Below are positions 42,411 through 51,315 of a stretch of 64,000 bases of DNA, in pieces. Position numbers and translations under genes: made by a program. The stretch is from CAVPCZ01 sp963779225 (GTDB lineage Bacteria; Bacteroidota; Ignavibacteria; UBA10030; UBA6906): contig CAVZWW010000003.1 in assembly GCA_963779225.1 (NCBI GenBank), positions 2,046,001-2,110,000 on the forward strand, written 5' to 3'. The notes under the pieces are model-generated. The model saw only the letters and a list, made by a program, of their open reading frames with translations. It was not told the origin of the DNA and ran no database searches. The first letter of the stretch is position 1. Every line of letters starts with the position of its first letter.

Positions 42411-44245
42411 AGATCGGTGCGAACTACCACGGACGCGGAGAATGCGACTTTGTGGTCTGGGCGCCCCATCAGAGGCTGGTCTCTGTTCAGGTACTTACTC
42501 CCGAAGAGAGGTCGATCCTCCTTGAGCGTGATGAGCATGGGTACTGGCGGAAGAAGGTGCACAACATACCGGAAGGGACACTGTATCGCTTCACGCTCGA
42601 TGGTGGAACGGCACGGCCGGATCCCGCCTCGCACTATCAGCCGCTGGGGGTTCACCAGGCCTCACAAATCGTCAATCATGCTGCGTATGAATGGCATGAC
42701 GGAGACTGGCGGAGCCCTGATGTTTCCGAGATGGTGATGTATGAGTTGCACGTGGGGACCTTCACCCGGGAAGGAACGTTTGATGCGATCATTCCCCGCC
42801 TCGCCGCACTCAGGGACATCGGGATTAACGCGATTGAACTCATGCCGGTCGCCCAGTTCCCAGGTGAGAGGAACTGGGGATACGACGGCGTGTACCCGTT
42901 TGCCGTGCAACATTCATATGGCGGTCCGGCAGGTTTGAAGCGGCTCGTCAATGCCTGTCACAACACGGGTATTGCCTTGATTCTTGACGTTGTGTACAAT
43001 CACCTCGGACCTGAGGGAAATTATCTGGCCGACTTTGCCCCGTACTTCACGGACAAGTACCGGACGCCGTGGGGCAAAGCAATCAATTTCGACGGGCCGT
43101 ACAGCGACGGCGTACGCAACTATTTTATCGAAAATGCCCTTCACTGGGTCAGGGATTACCACATTGATGCCCTCCGGCTGGATGCCGTGCATGCTATCTT
43201 CGACATGAGCGCGCAGCCTTTTCTGGCCGAGCTCGCCCGGCAGGTCAACGATTTCTCCCACACACATGGCCGGGAGTGCTATCTCATTGCGGAGAGCAAT
43301 CTCAACGATGCGAAAATGATTCGCGGCGCTGACGAACACGGCTACGGTATTCACGCACAATGGCTGGACGACTGGCATCATTGTGTTCACACATTGTTGA
43401 CGAAGGAACATGACGGTTACTATCGTGACTTCGGCCGATTGGACCAGCTGGCAAAGTGTCTGCGGGAAGGATTTGTGTACTCGGGTGAATATTCGCCATT
43501 CAGAAAACGCCGCCACGGCAATTCTTCAAGACATATTCCTGCCAGAAAGTTTGTCGCTTTCACCAAGAACCATGACCAGATCGGCAACAGGATGCGCGGG
43601 GAGCGCATGTCACGTCTCGTGTCATTCGAAGGAGTGAAACTGCACGCGGCGATCACGGTTCTTTCGCCTTTTGTCCCACTGCTCTTCATGGGAGAAGAAT
43701 ATGCGGAACCGGCCCCGTTCAAATACTTCGTGAGTCACACGGACACTGATCTGATCGAAGCGGTCAGAAAGGGACGGCGGGAAGAATTCGAAGGGTTTGA
43801 GTGGACCGGTGAACTGCCCGATCCTCAGAGCGAACAGGAATTTCTTGATTCAAAACTCAACTGGCAGTTGCGCCTGACGGGCAACCATCGAGTCATGACG
43901 GAGTTCTACAAAACGCTCTTCTCCCTGCGCAGCGCGATCTATTCGCGCCGGCCGGGGCGCGACCCTCTCCGCAAAGCGACGGCTTCTGGTGATGCAGGCA
44001 TTCTCACCTTTGAGACAAGACAGGATTCCGGCAGGGTGTTGATGCTCTTCAACTTCCATACGGGACAATCGACAATACTCATGGACACCCCTGATGGTGC
44101 CTGGGAAAAGGCGTTTGATTCCTCCGAAGAGCAGTGGGGTGGGCCGGGCGTTGCACTTGGCAGGAAACCTTCCCCTGGCGAGAAGATCACGATGCAACCC
44201 CTGAGCGCAGCCGTTTACATCCGCGAGAAAGAATTATCCCAATGA
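42407..44245 (+). CDS. treZ: Malto-oligosyltrehalose trehalohydrolase
   Basis: Releases trehalose from the maltooligosyl-trehalose made by TreY. GH13_10 with an N-terminal CBM48-like domain (CDFVVWAPHQRLVSVQVL). Signatures: MYELHVGTFTREGTFDA, ILDVVYNHLGPEGNYL, DALRLDAVHAIFDMS (nucleophile Asp), CYLIAESNLND (acid/base Glu) and FTKNHDQIGNRMRGER. 612 residues, typical. ATG 42407 overlaps the glgB stop (ATGA), and the stop overlaps the GH57 gene in the same way. Confidence 0.94.
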   Translation: MKIGANYHGRGECDFVVWAPHQRLVSVQVLTPEERSILLERDEHGYWRKKVHNIPEGTLYRFTLDGGTARPDPASHYQPLGVHQASQIVNHAAYEWHDGDWRSPDVSEMVMYELHVGTFTREGTFDAIIPRLAALRDIGINAIELMPVAQFPGERNWGYDGVYPFAVQHSYGGPAGLKRLVNACHNTGIALILDVVYNHLGPEGNYLADFAPYFTDKYRTPWGKAINFDGPYSDGVRNYFIENALHWVRDYHIDALRLDAVHAIFDMSAQPFLAELARQVNDFSHTHGRECYLIAESNLNDAKMIRGADEHGYGIHAQWLDDWHHCVHTLLTKEHDGYYRDFGRLDQLAKCLREGFVYSGEYSPFRKRRHGNSSRHIPARKFVAFTKNHDQIGNRMRGERMSRLVSFEGVKLHAAITVLSPFVPLLFMGEEYAEPAPFKYFVSHTDTDLIEAVRKGRREEFEGFEWTGELPDPQSEQEFLDSKLNWQLRLTGNHRVMTEFYKTLFSLRSAIYSRRPGRDPLRKATASGDAGILTFETRQDSGRVLMLFNFHTGQSTILMDTPDGAWEKAFDSSEEQWGGPGVALGRKPSPGEKITMQPLSAAVYIREKELSQ

Positions 44246-46656
44246 AGAAATTCGTCTGCATCCATGGACATTTCTATCAGCCACCGAGAGAGAATCCGTG
44301 GCTCGAAGAAGTTGAATTACAGGATTCCGCGGCTCCCTACCACGATTGGAACGAACGGATAACGGCTGAGTGCTATGAGCCTAACACGGCGTCCCGGATT
44401 GTGAACGATGAGAACCATATTATGGATATTGTCAACAACTTCTCTAAGATCAGTTTCAATGTAGGGCCCACGCTACATTCGTGGCTGGAACGGCACAGGC
44501 CTGAGGTCAGCGAGTCGATCATTGCCGCGGACAAAGCCAGCCGCGATCGATTCGGGGGTCACGGCTGCGCGATCGCCCAGGTCTACAATCATATGATCAT
44601 GCCGCTCGCGACCAGACGGGATAAAGTGACGCAGGCATACTGGGGGATCGTCGACTTTGAGAAGCGATTCGGCCGATACCCGGAGGGCATGTGGCTTCCG
44701 GAAACGGCGGTGGATATCGAGACACTTGAAGTGCTGGCGGAATTGAAGATTCAGTTTACCATCCTTGCGCCGCGGCAAGCACGACGGATCAAGGACATGA
44801 GGCGGGGGGCAGCGTGGCACGACACGAACGGCCTTATCGACACAACGATGCCATATCGTTGCGAACTTCCTTCGGGAAAATCCATCGCGGTGTTCTTCTA
44901 CGATGGCGCCATATCCCAGGACCTTGCGTTCAACAGTCTGCTTGTTAATGGCGAGGCATTTGCACACAGATTGCTATCGGCGTTTGGAAATAAGGAAGAG
45001 CCCCAGCTTGTTCACGTAGCGACCGATGGTGAAACATATGGTCATCACCACAGATATGGCGATATGGCGTTGTCGTATTGCCTGCATTCCATCGAGTCCA
45101 CGGCCGACGTGAGGCTGACGAACTATGCAGAGTTCCTCGGCCTCCATCCGCCCACCCATGTGGTGGAACTGTGGGAAAATTCTTCATGGAGCTGCATCCA
45201 TGGCGTCGAACGGTGGCGGGAGAATTGCGGGTGCAATTCGGGGAGAAAAGGATGGACGCAGTCGTGGAGGAAGCCGCTCCGGGAAGGTTTCAATGTAGTG
45301 CGGGATACGCTGGCCCCTCTGTACGAACGTGAGATGTCTGCGTACGTTGCGGACCCCTGGCGTGCACGGAACGGCTATATCGAGGTCATCGGGGATCGCT
45401 CAAGGGAGAATGTGAAACGGTTTCTCTCTCGCCACACGCTCCGCGAGCTTTCTCATGAAGAAACAGTAAAAGTGCTGAAACTGCTGGAAATGCAACGTAA
45501 TTGTCTCCTTATGTTCACAAGCTGCGGCTGGTTCTTTGATGAAATCTCCGGTATTGAAACGACGCAGGTGCTTCGATATGCGGCGGAGGCGAGTCAGTAC
45601 GCGGAGGAATTGTTTGGGATCAATCTCGAGCAGCAGCTTGTGGAGGCCCTTGTACGGGCACCGAGCAACGTTCTGGAGAACGGAGGCAAAGCGTACGAGT
45701 TGTACGTCCGGTCGAATCGGCTGGATCTCTTGCGCGTTGGAGCCCACTACGCCATTGCCTCCCTGTTCACGGAACACAAACCCCGCAGTTCACTCTTCTG
45801 CTATTCGGTGGAAACTGAGGCGTACAGAGTCCTTGATGCGGGGAAAACCAAAGTCACGGTGGGACGCATCGGGATTTCTTCGGATCTCACATGGGACAGA
45901 AGTGTTATCAGCTTTGCAGCGTTGCATCTTGGTGATCAGATTGTGGGCGGGGGGGTACGTCCGTACATGGGCCAGGAAGCGTTCACACAAATGGAGGCGG
46001 AGATAATCGACGAGTTTGAGAAGGGACACATGACGGCAATCCTCCAACTCATGGTGAACTATTTCGGCAGCAACAACTACTCGGTGTGGCATCTCTTCCG
46101 GGATGAGCAGCGCAGAGTGCTTAGCAAGATCCTGCAGGATCCTATGCAAAAGATCAGTCTGTCTCTCCGACGCGTGTATGATGACAATGGAGGGCTTATG
46201 TCTCTGCTGCAAACGATGCACCATCCGATCCCGGATCAATTCATCAGTGCCGCGACACATGTGCTTAATGAAGATGTGAAAAACAGTTTCGAACAGGAAC
46301 CGCTCGATGTGAAGAGTCTGGAAAACGCGGTTCAACAGATCCACAAGTGGTCCCTTCAGGTGCACAGAGAAGAATTGCGGTATCGGGTCAGCGGCTGGGT
46401 GAATGGACAGATGGCAACTCTGAAATCTCAGCCACTCCATGTTCCCGCTCTTCATAGTATTCATAAAGTGCTGGAACTTGTCGATGGGCTTCAGTTGGAG
46501 CTCGATCTGTGGAAGGCACAAAACGCGTATTTCACCATTGGTGCTCAAGTGCTTTCAAAGCAAAAACAGAAAGCTGAGTCCGGGCATCAAAGTGCCCGGG
46601 TGTGGCTGGAGTCATATGCCCGGCTGGGAACGGCTCTCAAGGTGAGTGTCACATGA
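44242..46656 (+). CDS. GH57-type glycoside hydrolase with DUF3536 domain
   Basis: 804 residues from ATG 44242 (ATGA overlap with treZ). The N-terminal barrel is GH57-like: VCIHGHFYQPPRENPWLE, GMWLPETAVDIETLEVLAEL with a Glu at the nucleophile position, and VHVATDGETYGHH with a likely acid/base Asp. The C-terminal ~450 residues fit DUF3536 (CGCNSGRKGWTQSWRKPL; CGWFFDEISGIETTQVLRYAAEA). GH57 enzymes are alpha-amylases, 4-alpha-glucanotransferases or branching enzymes; this subfamily has no assigned reaction to my knowledge. Its place between treZ and treY argues for an alpha-glucan substrate, perhaps trimming or remodelling chains. Confidence 0.85.
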   Translation: MKKFVCIHGHFYQPPRENPWLEEVELQDSAAPYHDWNERITAECYEPNTASRIVNDENHIMDIVNNFSKISFNVGPTLHSWLERHRPEVSESIIAADKASRDRFGGHGCAIAQVYNHMIMPLATRRDKVTQAYWGIVDFEKRFGRYPEGMWLPETAVDIETLEVLAELKIQFTILAPRQARRIKDMRRGAAWHDTNGLIDTTMPYRCELPSGKSIAVFFYDGAISQDLAFNSLLVNGEAFAHRLLSAFGNKEEPQLVHVATDGETYGHHHRYGDMALSYCLHSIESTADVRLTNYAEFLGLHPPTHVVELWENSSWSCIHGVERWRENCGCNSGRKGWTQSWRKPLREGFNVVRDTLAPLYEREMSAYVADPWRARNGYIEVIGDRSRENVKRFLSRHTLRELSHEETVKVLKLLEMQRNCLLMFTSCGWFFDEISGIETTQVLRYAAEASQYAEELFGINLEQQLVEALVRAPSNVLENGGKAYELYVRSNRLDLLRVGAHYAIASLFTEHKPRSSLFCYSVETEAYRVLDAGKTKVTVGRIGISSDLTWDRSVISFAALHLGDQIVGGGVRPYMGQEAFTQMEAEIIDEFEKGHMTAILQLMVNYFGSNNYSVWHLFRDEQRRVLSKILQDPMQKISLSLRRVYDDNGGLMSLLQTMHHPIPDQFISAATHVLNEDVKNSFEQEPLDVKSLENAVQQIHKWSLQVHREELRYRVSGWVNGQMATLKSQPLHVPALHSIHKVLELVDGLQLELDLWKAQNAYFTIGAQVLSKQKQKAESGHQSARVWLESYARLGTALKVSVT

Positions 46657-49460
46657 TAGAGATCCCGGGATCGACGTATCGTATCCAATTCTGCCCGCAA
46701 TTCGGTTTTCGTGATGCACTGAAGGTGGTGCAATACCTTTACGATCTTGGTATTTCCCACGTCTACGCTTCGCCCATTTTCGCGGCCAGGTCCGGCAGCA
46801 CCCATGGCTATGATGTCGTCGATCCGAACACCCTGAATCGTGAACTCGGGACGATGCAAGACTTCAGTGCCCTGCGCACGGCCATGCGTGAACGCGGAAT
46901 GGGATGGATTCAAGATATCGTACCAAACCATATGGCGTTCGACAGCAGAAACGGGATGCTGATGGACGTTCTTGAAAATGGAAAATCCTCTCCGTTTTGG
47001 AATCACTTCGATATCGACTGGGAGCATCCGTACGAAAACCTCCGGGGCAAGGTGCTGGCTCCACATTTGGGACGCTTCTACAGCGTGTGCCTCGAAGACG
47101 GGGAGATTCAGCTGGCGTATGGTCAACGTGGGTTCACCGTAGGATACTATGACCTGAGCCTCCCGCTTCGGATGGATTCATACGTCAAACTGCTGGTGCA
47201 CAATGTCGATAATCTTGAAAAGAAGCTCGACGACAACGTTGCGGACTTGCGAGCATTGCACGATATCGTGACAATGCTGAGTGGGTTGTCTCCCACCCTT
47301 CATCCGAAGGAGCGGAGTGAGCAAGTCGCATACTGCAAGGAAATGTTGTGGAACCTCTATTCGAGAAACCTCATTGTCTCGTCACACATCGATGACACGG
47401 TGCGGCTGTTCAACGGACAGAAAGGCAATCCTGACTCGTTCAACCAGCTGGATGAACTGCTCGCAGATCAGTTTTTCCGGCTCGCATTCTGGAAAGTGGC
47501 GACAGAAGAGATCAACTATCGACGATTCTTCAACATCAATCAGCTCATCTCCGTACGGGTGGAGGATGATCGGGTGTTCCGCGATACGCATGATACCATT
47601 CTCAAGTTTCTATGGTACGGCGACTTTGATGGACTGAGAATTGATCATGTCGATGGCCTGTATGACCCCGTAGCGTACCTGAAAAGGCTGCGTGATGCGG
47701 GCCCCGATGCGTACGTTCTGGTGGAGAAGATCCTGGAACGCGGCGAAACCCTTCGTCCGTCCTGGCCCATTCAGGGAACCAGTGGATATGACTTTCTCAT
47801 CGCGGCGAATGGTCTTTTCGTTGCAGGCCACAATGAAACGAGAATGAATGCGATCTATGAAGATTTCGTCGGACGATCATTCGACTTCCCGCAACTAGTC
47901 GCCGACAAGAAGCGTTTGATTATCGGCAGGCATATGGCGGGTGACATCGACGGCCTGGCGCACCTGCTGAAGGCCACCGCGTCGCGCAATCGATACGCGC
48001 GCGACATCACGTTGTATGCATTGCGGCGCGCACTTGTCGAAATTCTAGCTCTGTTTCCGATTTACAGAACATACACTGCGCATGCGCCGGTTGACCCCAG
48101 GGACAGTCAGTATATCCGCGGTGCCGTCCGACAGGCGCGCACAACACATCCGGCCCTGGTCCTGGAGCTTGATTTCATAGAAAAGTTTCTCCTTCTCGAA
48201 TTTCCCCCCAACATCACACGGGAGGAAGAGGCGCAATGGGTGCAATTTGTCATGCGGTTTCAGCAACTGACAGGTCCCTTGATGGCAAAGGGATTTGAAG
48301 ACACGGTTCTGTACAATTATAATAGACTCGTGTCGTTGAATGATGTGGGCGGAAATCCAGACAGATTTGGCACGTCCGTCGATGAGTTTCATGCCTTTAT
48401 GCAGGAACGGGCCAGCGCGTGGCCGCATACTATGAACACGACATCCACACACGATACGAAACGGGGTGAGGATGTGCGTGCCAGAATCAGCGTTCTCTCG
48501 GAGATGCCCGAGGTATGGAAGGAAAAACTGAGTTTCTGGAAAGAGTACAATCATCGAAAGAAGACGATCGGGACGGACGGGGAAATCCCTGACGCGAATG
48601 ACGAGTATCTCTTGTATCAAACAGTCCTGGGGACATTTCCTCCCGGCGAAGATGAGTATCAGGAGTTTGTGGAGAGAGTGAAGGCCTATATGATCAAGGC
48701 CGTTCGCGAGGCGAAAGTACATACGGCCTGGATCAAACCGGACGAACAATATGAGTCCGGAACACTCAGATTTGTTGAGTCAATCCTCGACCGCTCGACA
48801 GAGAATGTGTTCCTCAATACCCTGAGGGTCTTTCAGAAAACGATTACCCATTTTGGCGCCTTCAACGGCCTCGCGCAGGCCATGCTGAAGATGGCCAGTC
48901 CGGGCGTTCCCGATTTCTATCAGGGAACCGAGCTGTGGGATCTAAATCTCGTCGATCCGGACAATCGAAGACCCGTCGACTTCGAAAAGCGGGGAGCGTG
49001 CCTGTCGGAATTGAAGCGCGAACAAGATACTAATCCCGGCGGCTTTCTTCGTTCGCTCCTGAACTTGAAAGATGATGGTCGCATCAAACTCTTCACCATC
49101 TACCGGATATTGTCCGCCCGACGAGATCATCCTATGCTGTTTGAACGGGGCGGCTATATTCCGCTGGAGGTGAAGGGCAGAGCCCAAAAGCATATTGTCG
49201 CGTTTGCGCGACATTATGAGAATGAGTGGGCCGTTGCCGTATTCCCACGCCATCTCGTCGAACTTATCTCACCCGAACAACTGCCCTGCGGGGCTTCCGT
49301 CTGGCAGGACACGTCTATCGATTTGCCCGGGGACGCTCCCACCCGGTGGAAAAATGTCATCACGGACAACTCTATTGACGGTAATGGTTTGCTTGATGTG
49401 GCATCTGCGTTGGCAGAGTTTCCGGTTGCGATGCTTCTCGGCGATCGCAGTAGAGAGTAA
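46653..49460 (+). CDS. treY: Malto-oligosyltrehalose synthase
   Basis: Rearranges the reducing-end maltose unit of alpha-glucan into a trehalose unit. GH13_26: STYRIQFCPQFGFRDALKVV at the N-terminus, GWIQDIVPNHMAF, the nucleophile region FDGLRIDHVDGLYDP, VLVEKILERGETL, NTTSTHDTKRGEDVRARI and SPGVPDFYQGTELWDLNLVDPDNRRPVDF. 935 residues including the usual long insertion. ATG 46653 overlaps the GH57 stop (ATGA). Last gene of the operon; the next gene starts 257 bases later. Confidence 0.95.
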   Translation: MIEIPGSTYRIQFCPQFGFRDALKVVQYLYDLGISHVYASPIFAARSGSTHGYDVVDPNTLNRELGTMQDFSALRTAMRERGMGWIQDIVPNHMAFDSRNGMLMDVLENGKSSPFWNHFDIDWEHPYENLRGKVLAPHLGRFYSVCLEDGEIQLAYGQRGFTVGYYDLSLPLRMDSYVKLLVHNVDNLEKKLDDNVADLRALHDIVTMLSGLSPTLHPKERSEQVAYCKEMLWNLYSRNLIVSSHIDDTVRLFNGQKGNPDSFNQLDELLADQFFRLAFWKVATEEINYRRFFNINQLISVRVEDDRVFRDTHDTILKFLWYGDFDGLRIDHVDGLYDPVAYLKRLRDAGPDAYVLVEKILERGETLRPSWPIQGTSGYDFLIAANGLFVAGHNETRMNAIYEDFVGRSFDFPQLVADKKRLIIGRHMAGDIDGLAHLLKATASRNRYARDITLYALRRALVEILALFPIYRTYTAHAPVDPRDSQYIRGAVRQARTTHPALVLELDFIEKFLLLEFPPNITREEEAQWVQFVMRFQQLTGPLMAKGFEDTVLYNYNRLVSLNDVGGNPDRFGTSVDEFHAFMQERASAWPHTMNTTSTHDTKRGEDVRARISVLSEMPEVWKEKLSFWKEYNHRKKTIGTDGEIPDANDEYLLYQTVLGTFPPGEDEYQEFVERVKAYMIKAVREAKVHTAWIKPDEQYESGTLRFVESILDRSTENVFLNTLRVFQKTITHFGAFNGLAQAMLKMASPGVPDFYQGTELWDLNLVDPDNRRPVDFEKRGACLSELKREQDTNPGGFLRSLLNLKDDGRIKLFTIYRILSARRDHPMLFERGGYIPLEVKGRAQKHIVAFARHYENEWAVAVFPRHLVELISPEQLPCGASVWQDTSIDLPGDAPTRWKNVITDNSIDGNGLLDVASALAEFPVAMLLGDRSRE

Positions 49461-49717
49461 GTCAAAGGATAAGATTCACCATCGGCAACTGCCGGCGACA
49501 GGCACCGGGCCCGGCGGCGACAAGAGCGGGTTGCCGGTCGCATCGGTCGGCGGCATGCCCGGCAATGACCCGAAGGAGGAACGTCTATCGGGGGGCAGAG
49601 TTGTCCCGGATCACTCAATCCGAAGAAACGCACGTAGAAAACTTAGAGATACTTTCTGTGGAGGTTGTCTGAGGAATGAGGCAACCATTCGCTCACAGCA
49701 TCATTCAAGGTGGCACG

Positions 49718-51310
49718 ATGTTCGGGAAAACCTCTTTCGTTTTAATGTTGCTTCTGTGGCAGTGTGGACCGGCATACGCTCAACCTGATCTCATAGTCAG
49801 GAATGGCCGGATCGTCGACGGGAGTGGGAATCCGTGGTATACCGCGGACGTCGCGATACAGGGCGGGCGTATTGTTGCGATCGGCCGGTTGGACACAATA
49901 CAGAGTCTCCGTGTCCTCGATGCGCGAGGGATGGTGGTAGCCCCCGGCTTCATCGATGTGCACACGCACTCCGAACGAGGAATCCGCCGTATTCCTACGG
50001 CGGACAATTTCGTTTTTGACGGCGTGACTTCGATCGTTACGGGGAATTGCGGGAGTTCGGAGACAGCAATTGATTCGTTCTTCACCGAACTACGTCGTGA
50101 TGGGATATCCGTTAATCTTGCCACACTGGTCGGACACAACAGCGTTCGACATGCGGTGATGGGAGATGCGCAACGCGATCCGTCTGCGGAAGAGCAATCG
50201 GCGATGGAGGCGCTTGTCGAGAAAGCGATGCAGCAGGGTGCCATGGGTTTGTCGACGGGGCTGATCTATACACCGGGAACCTACGCAAAGACGCCCGAGG
50301 TTGTGGCGCTCGCCAGGGCCGCAGCGAAATTCAACGGAATCTATGTTTCCCATATCCGGAACGAGGGAAATGATGAGAAGGGGGACGTGTTCGCCGCCAT
50401 TGCCGAGGCAATTGAGGTCGGACGGGCTGCCGGCATACCGGTGGAGATATCCCATTTCAAAGTCTCGAGCAAGAAGCTCTGGGGAAGGAGCACGCAGACG
50501 ATTGCACTTGTCGAGAGAGCCCGGGAAGAGGGAATCGACGTCACGGTTGACCAATATCCCTACACCGCGTCAAGCACCAGCCTGAGCGTGCTCCTCCCCT
50601 CCTGGGCACTTGCTGACGGCGACTCGGCGGTGAAAGTTCGACTGAACGATCCGAAAATCCGGAAGAAGATCCGGGCTCAGATGCGGCACACCATTGTCGA
50701 TAGGAATGGTCGCTACCGGCTCGATTACGCTTTCGTCTCACGCTGCCGCTGGGATTCCACACTCAACGGAAAGAATATTTCTCAGATCAACAGGCTGTGG
50801 AAGCGGAAGGGGACCCTCAACAACGAAATCCGGACCGTCCTGGATATGGTGGAAAAAGGGGGAGCGGGGATGGTGTACCACACCATGAGCGAAGAGGATG
50901 TGCGACGTATCATGAAGTATCCTCATTCCATGGTGGGTTCCGACGCCGGAGTTATTGAGTTCGGGAGCGGCGTGCCGCATCCGCGCGGGTATGGGAGTAA
51001 CGCACGCGTGCTGGCGGAATACGTCCGCAGAAGAAAGATCCTCCGGATCGAAGAGGCCGTTCGCAAGATGACATCGTTTCCTGCGCAACGGTTCCGACTC
51101 ATGGATCGGGGCCTGATCCGTCCCGGCATGTGGGCGGATATTGTTGTCTTCGACGCAAACTTAATTGCTGACAAGGCCACGTTTCAAAAACCGCATGCGT
51201 ACTCAGAGGGATTTGCGTATGTGCTGGTGAATGGAGAGACTGTCATCGACCATGGGATACATACCGGAGCAAGGCCCGGCAAGATGCTGTCCGGCCCCGG
51301 GGCCAGGTAA
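49718..51310 (+). CDS. Exported N-acyl-D-amino-acid deacylase-type amidohydrolase
   Basis: Signal peptide MFGKTSFVLMLLLWQCGPAYA from ATG 49718, with AAGGTGG upstream; an in-frame ATG 49676 adds 14 residues. The mature part is a metal-dependent amidohydrolase of the D-aminoacylase group: DLIVRNGRIVDGSGNPW, VVAPGFIDVHTHSE (metal HxH), TSIVTGNCGSS, GLSTGLIYTPGTYA, SHIRNEG, ISHFKVSSKKLWG, and MVGSDAG. It would hydrolyse N-acyl-D-amino acids or related amides in the periplasm, possibly from peptidoglycan turnover or food peptides. It converges on the next gene with a 5-base gap. Confidence 0.88.
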   Translation: MFGKTSFVLMLLLWQCGPAYAQPDLIVRNGRIVDGSGNPWYTADVAIQGGRIVAIGRLDTIQSLRVLDARGMVVAPGFIDVHTHSERGIRRIPTADNFVFDGVTSIVTGNCGSSETAIDSFFTELRRDGISVNLATLVGHNSVRHAVMGDAQRDPSAEEQSAMEALVEKAMQQGAMGLSTGLIYTPGTYAKTPEVVALARAAAKFNGIYVSHIRNEGNDEKGDVFAAIAEAIEVGRAAGIPVEISHFKVSSKKLWGRSTQTIALVERAREEGIDVTVDQYPYTASSTSLSVLLPSWALADGDSAVKVRLNDPKIRKKIRAQMRHTIVDRNGRYRLDYAFVSRCRWDSTLNGKNISQINRLWKRKGTLNNEIRTVLDMVEKGGAGMVYHTMSEEDVRRIMKYPHSMVGSDAGVIEFGSGVPHPRGYGSNARVLAEYVRRRKILRIEEAVRKMTSFPAQRFRLMDRGLIRPGMWADIVVFDANLIADKATFQKPHAYSEGFAYVLVNGETVIDHGIHTGARPGKMLSGPGAR

Positions 51311-51315
51311 TCAGA

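Noticed and set aside
46570..46605. Hairpin-like CCGGGCAT/GTGCCCGG near the end of the GH57 gene
   Set aside because: It lies inside the coding sequence with no T-run and treY follows by overlap, so it is not a terminator.
49575..49600. GAAGGAGGAACG, a strong Shine-Dalgarno-like sequence after treY
   Set aside because: No start codon with an open frame follows at usable distance.
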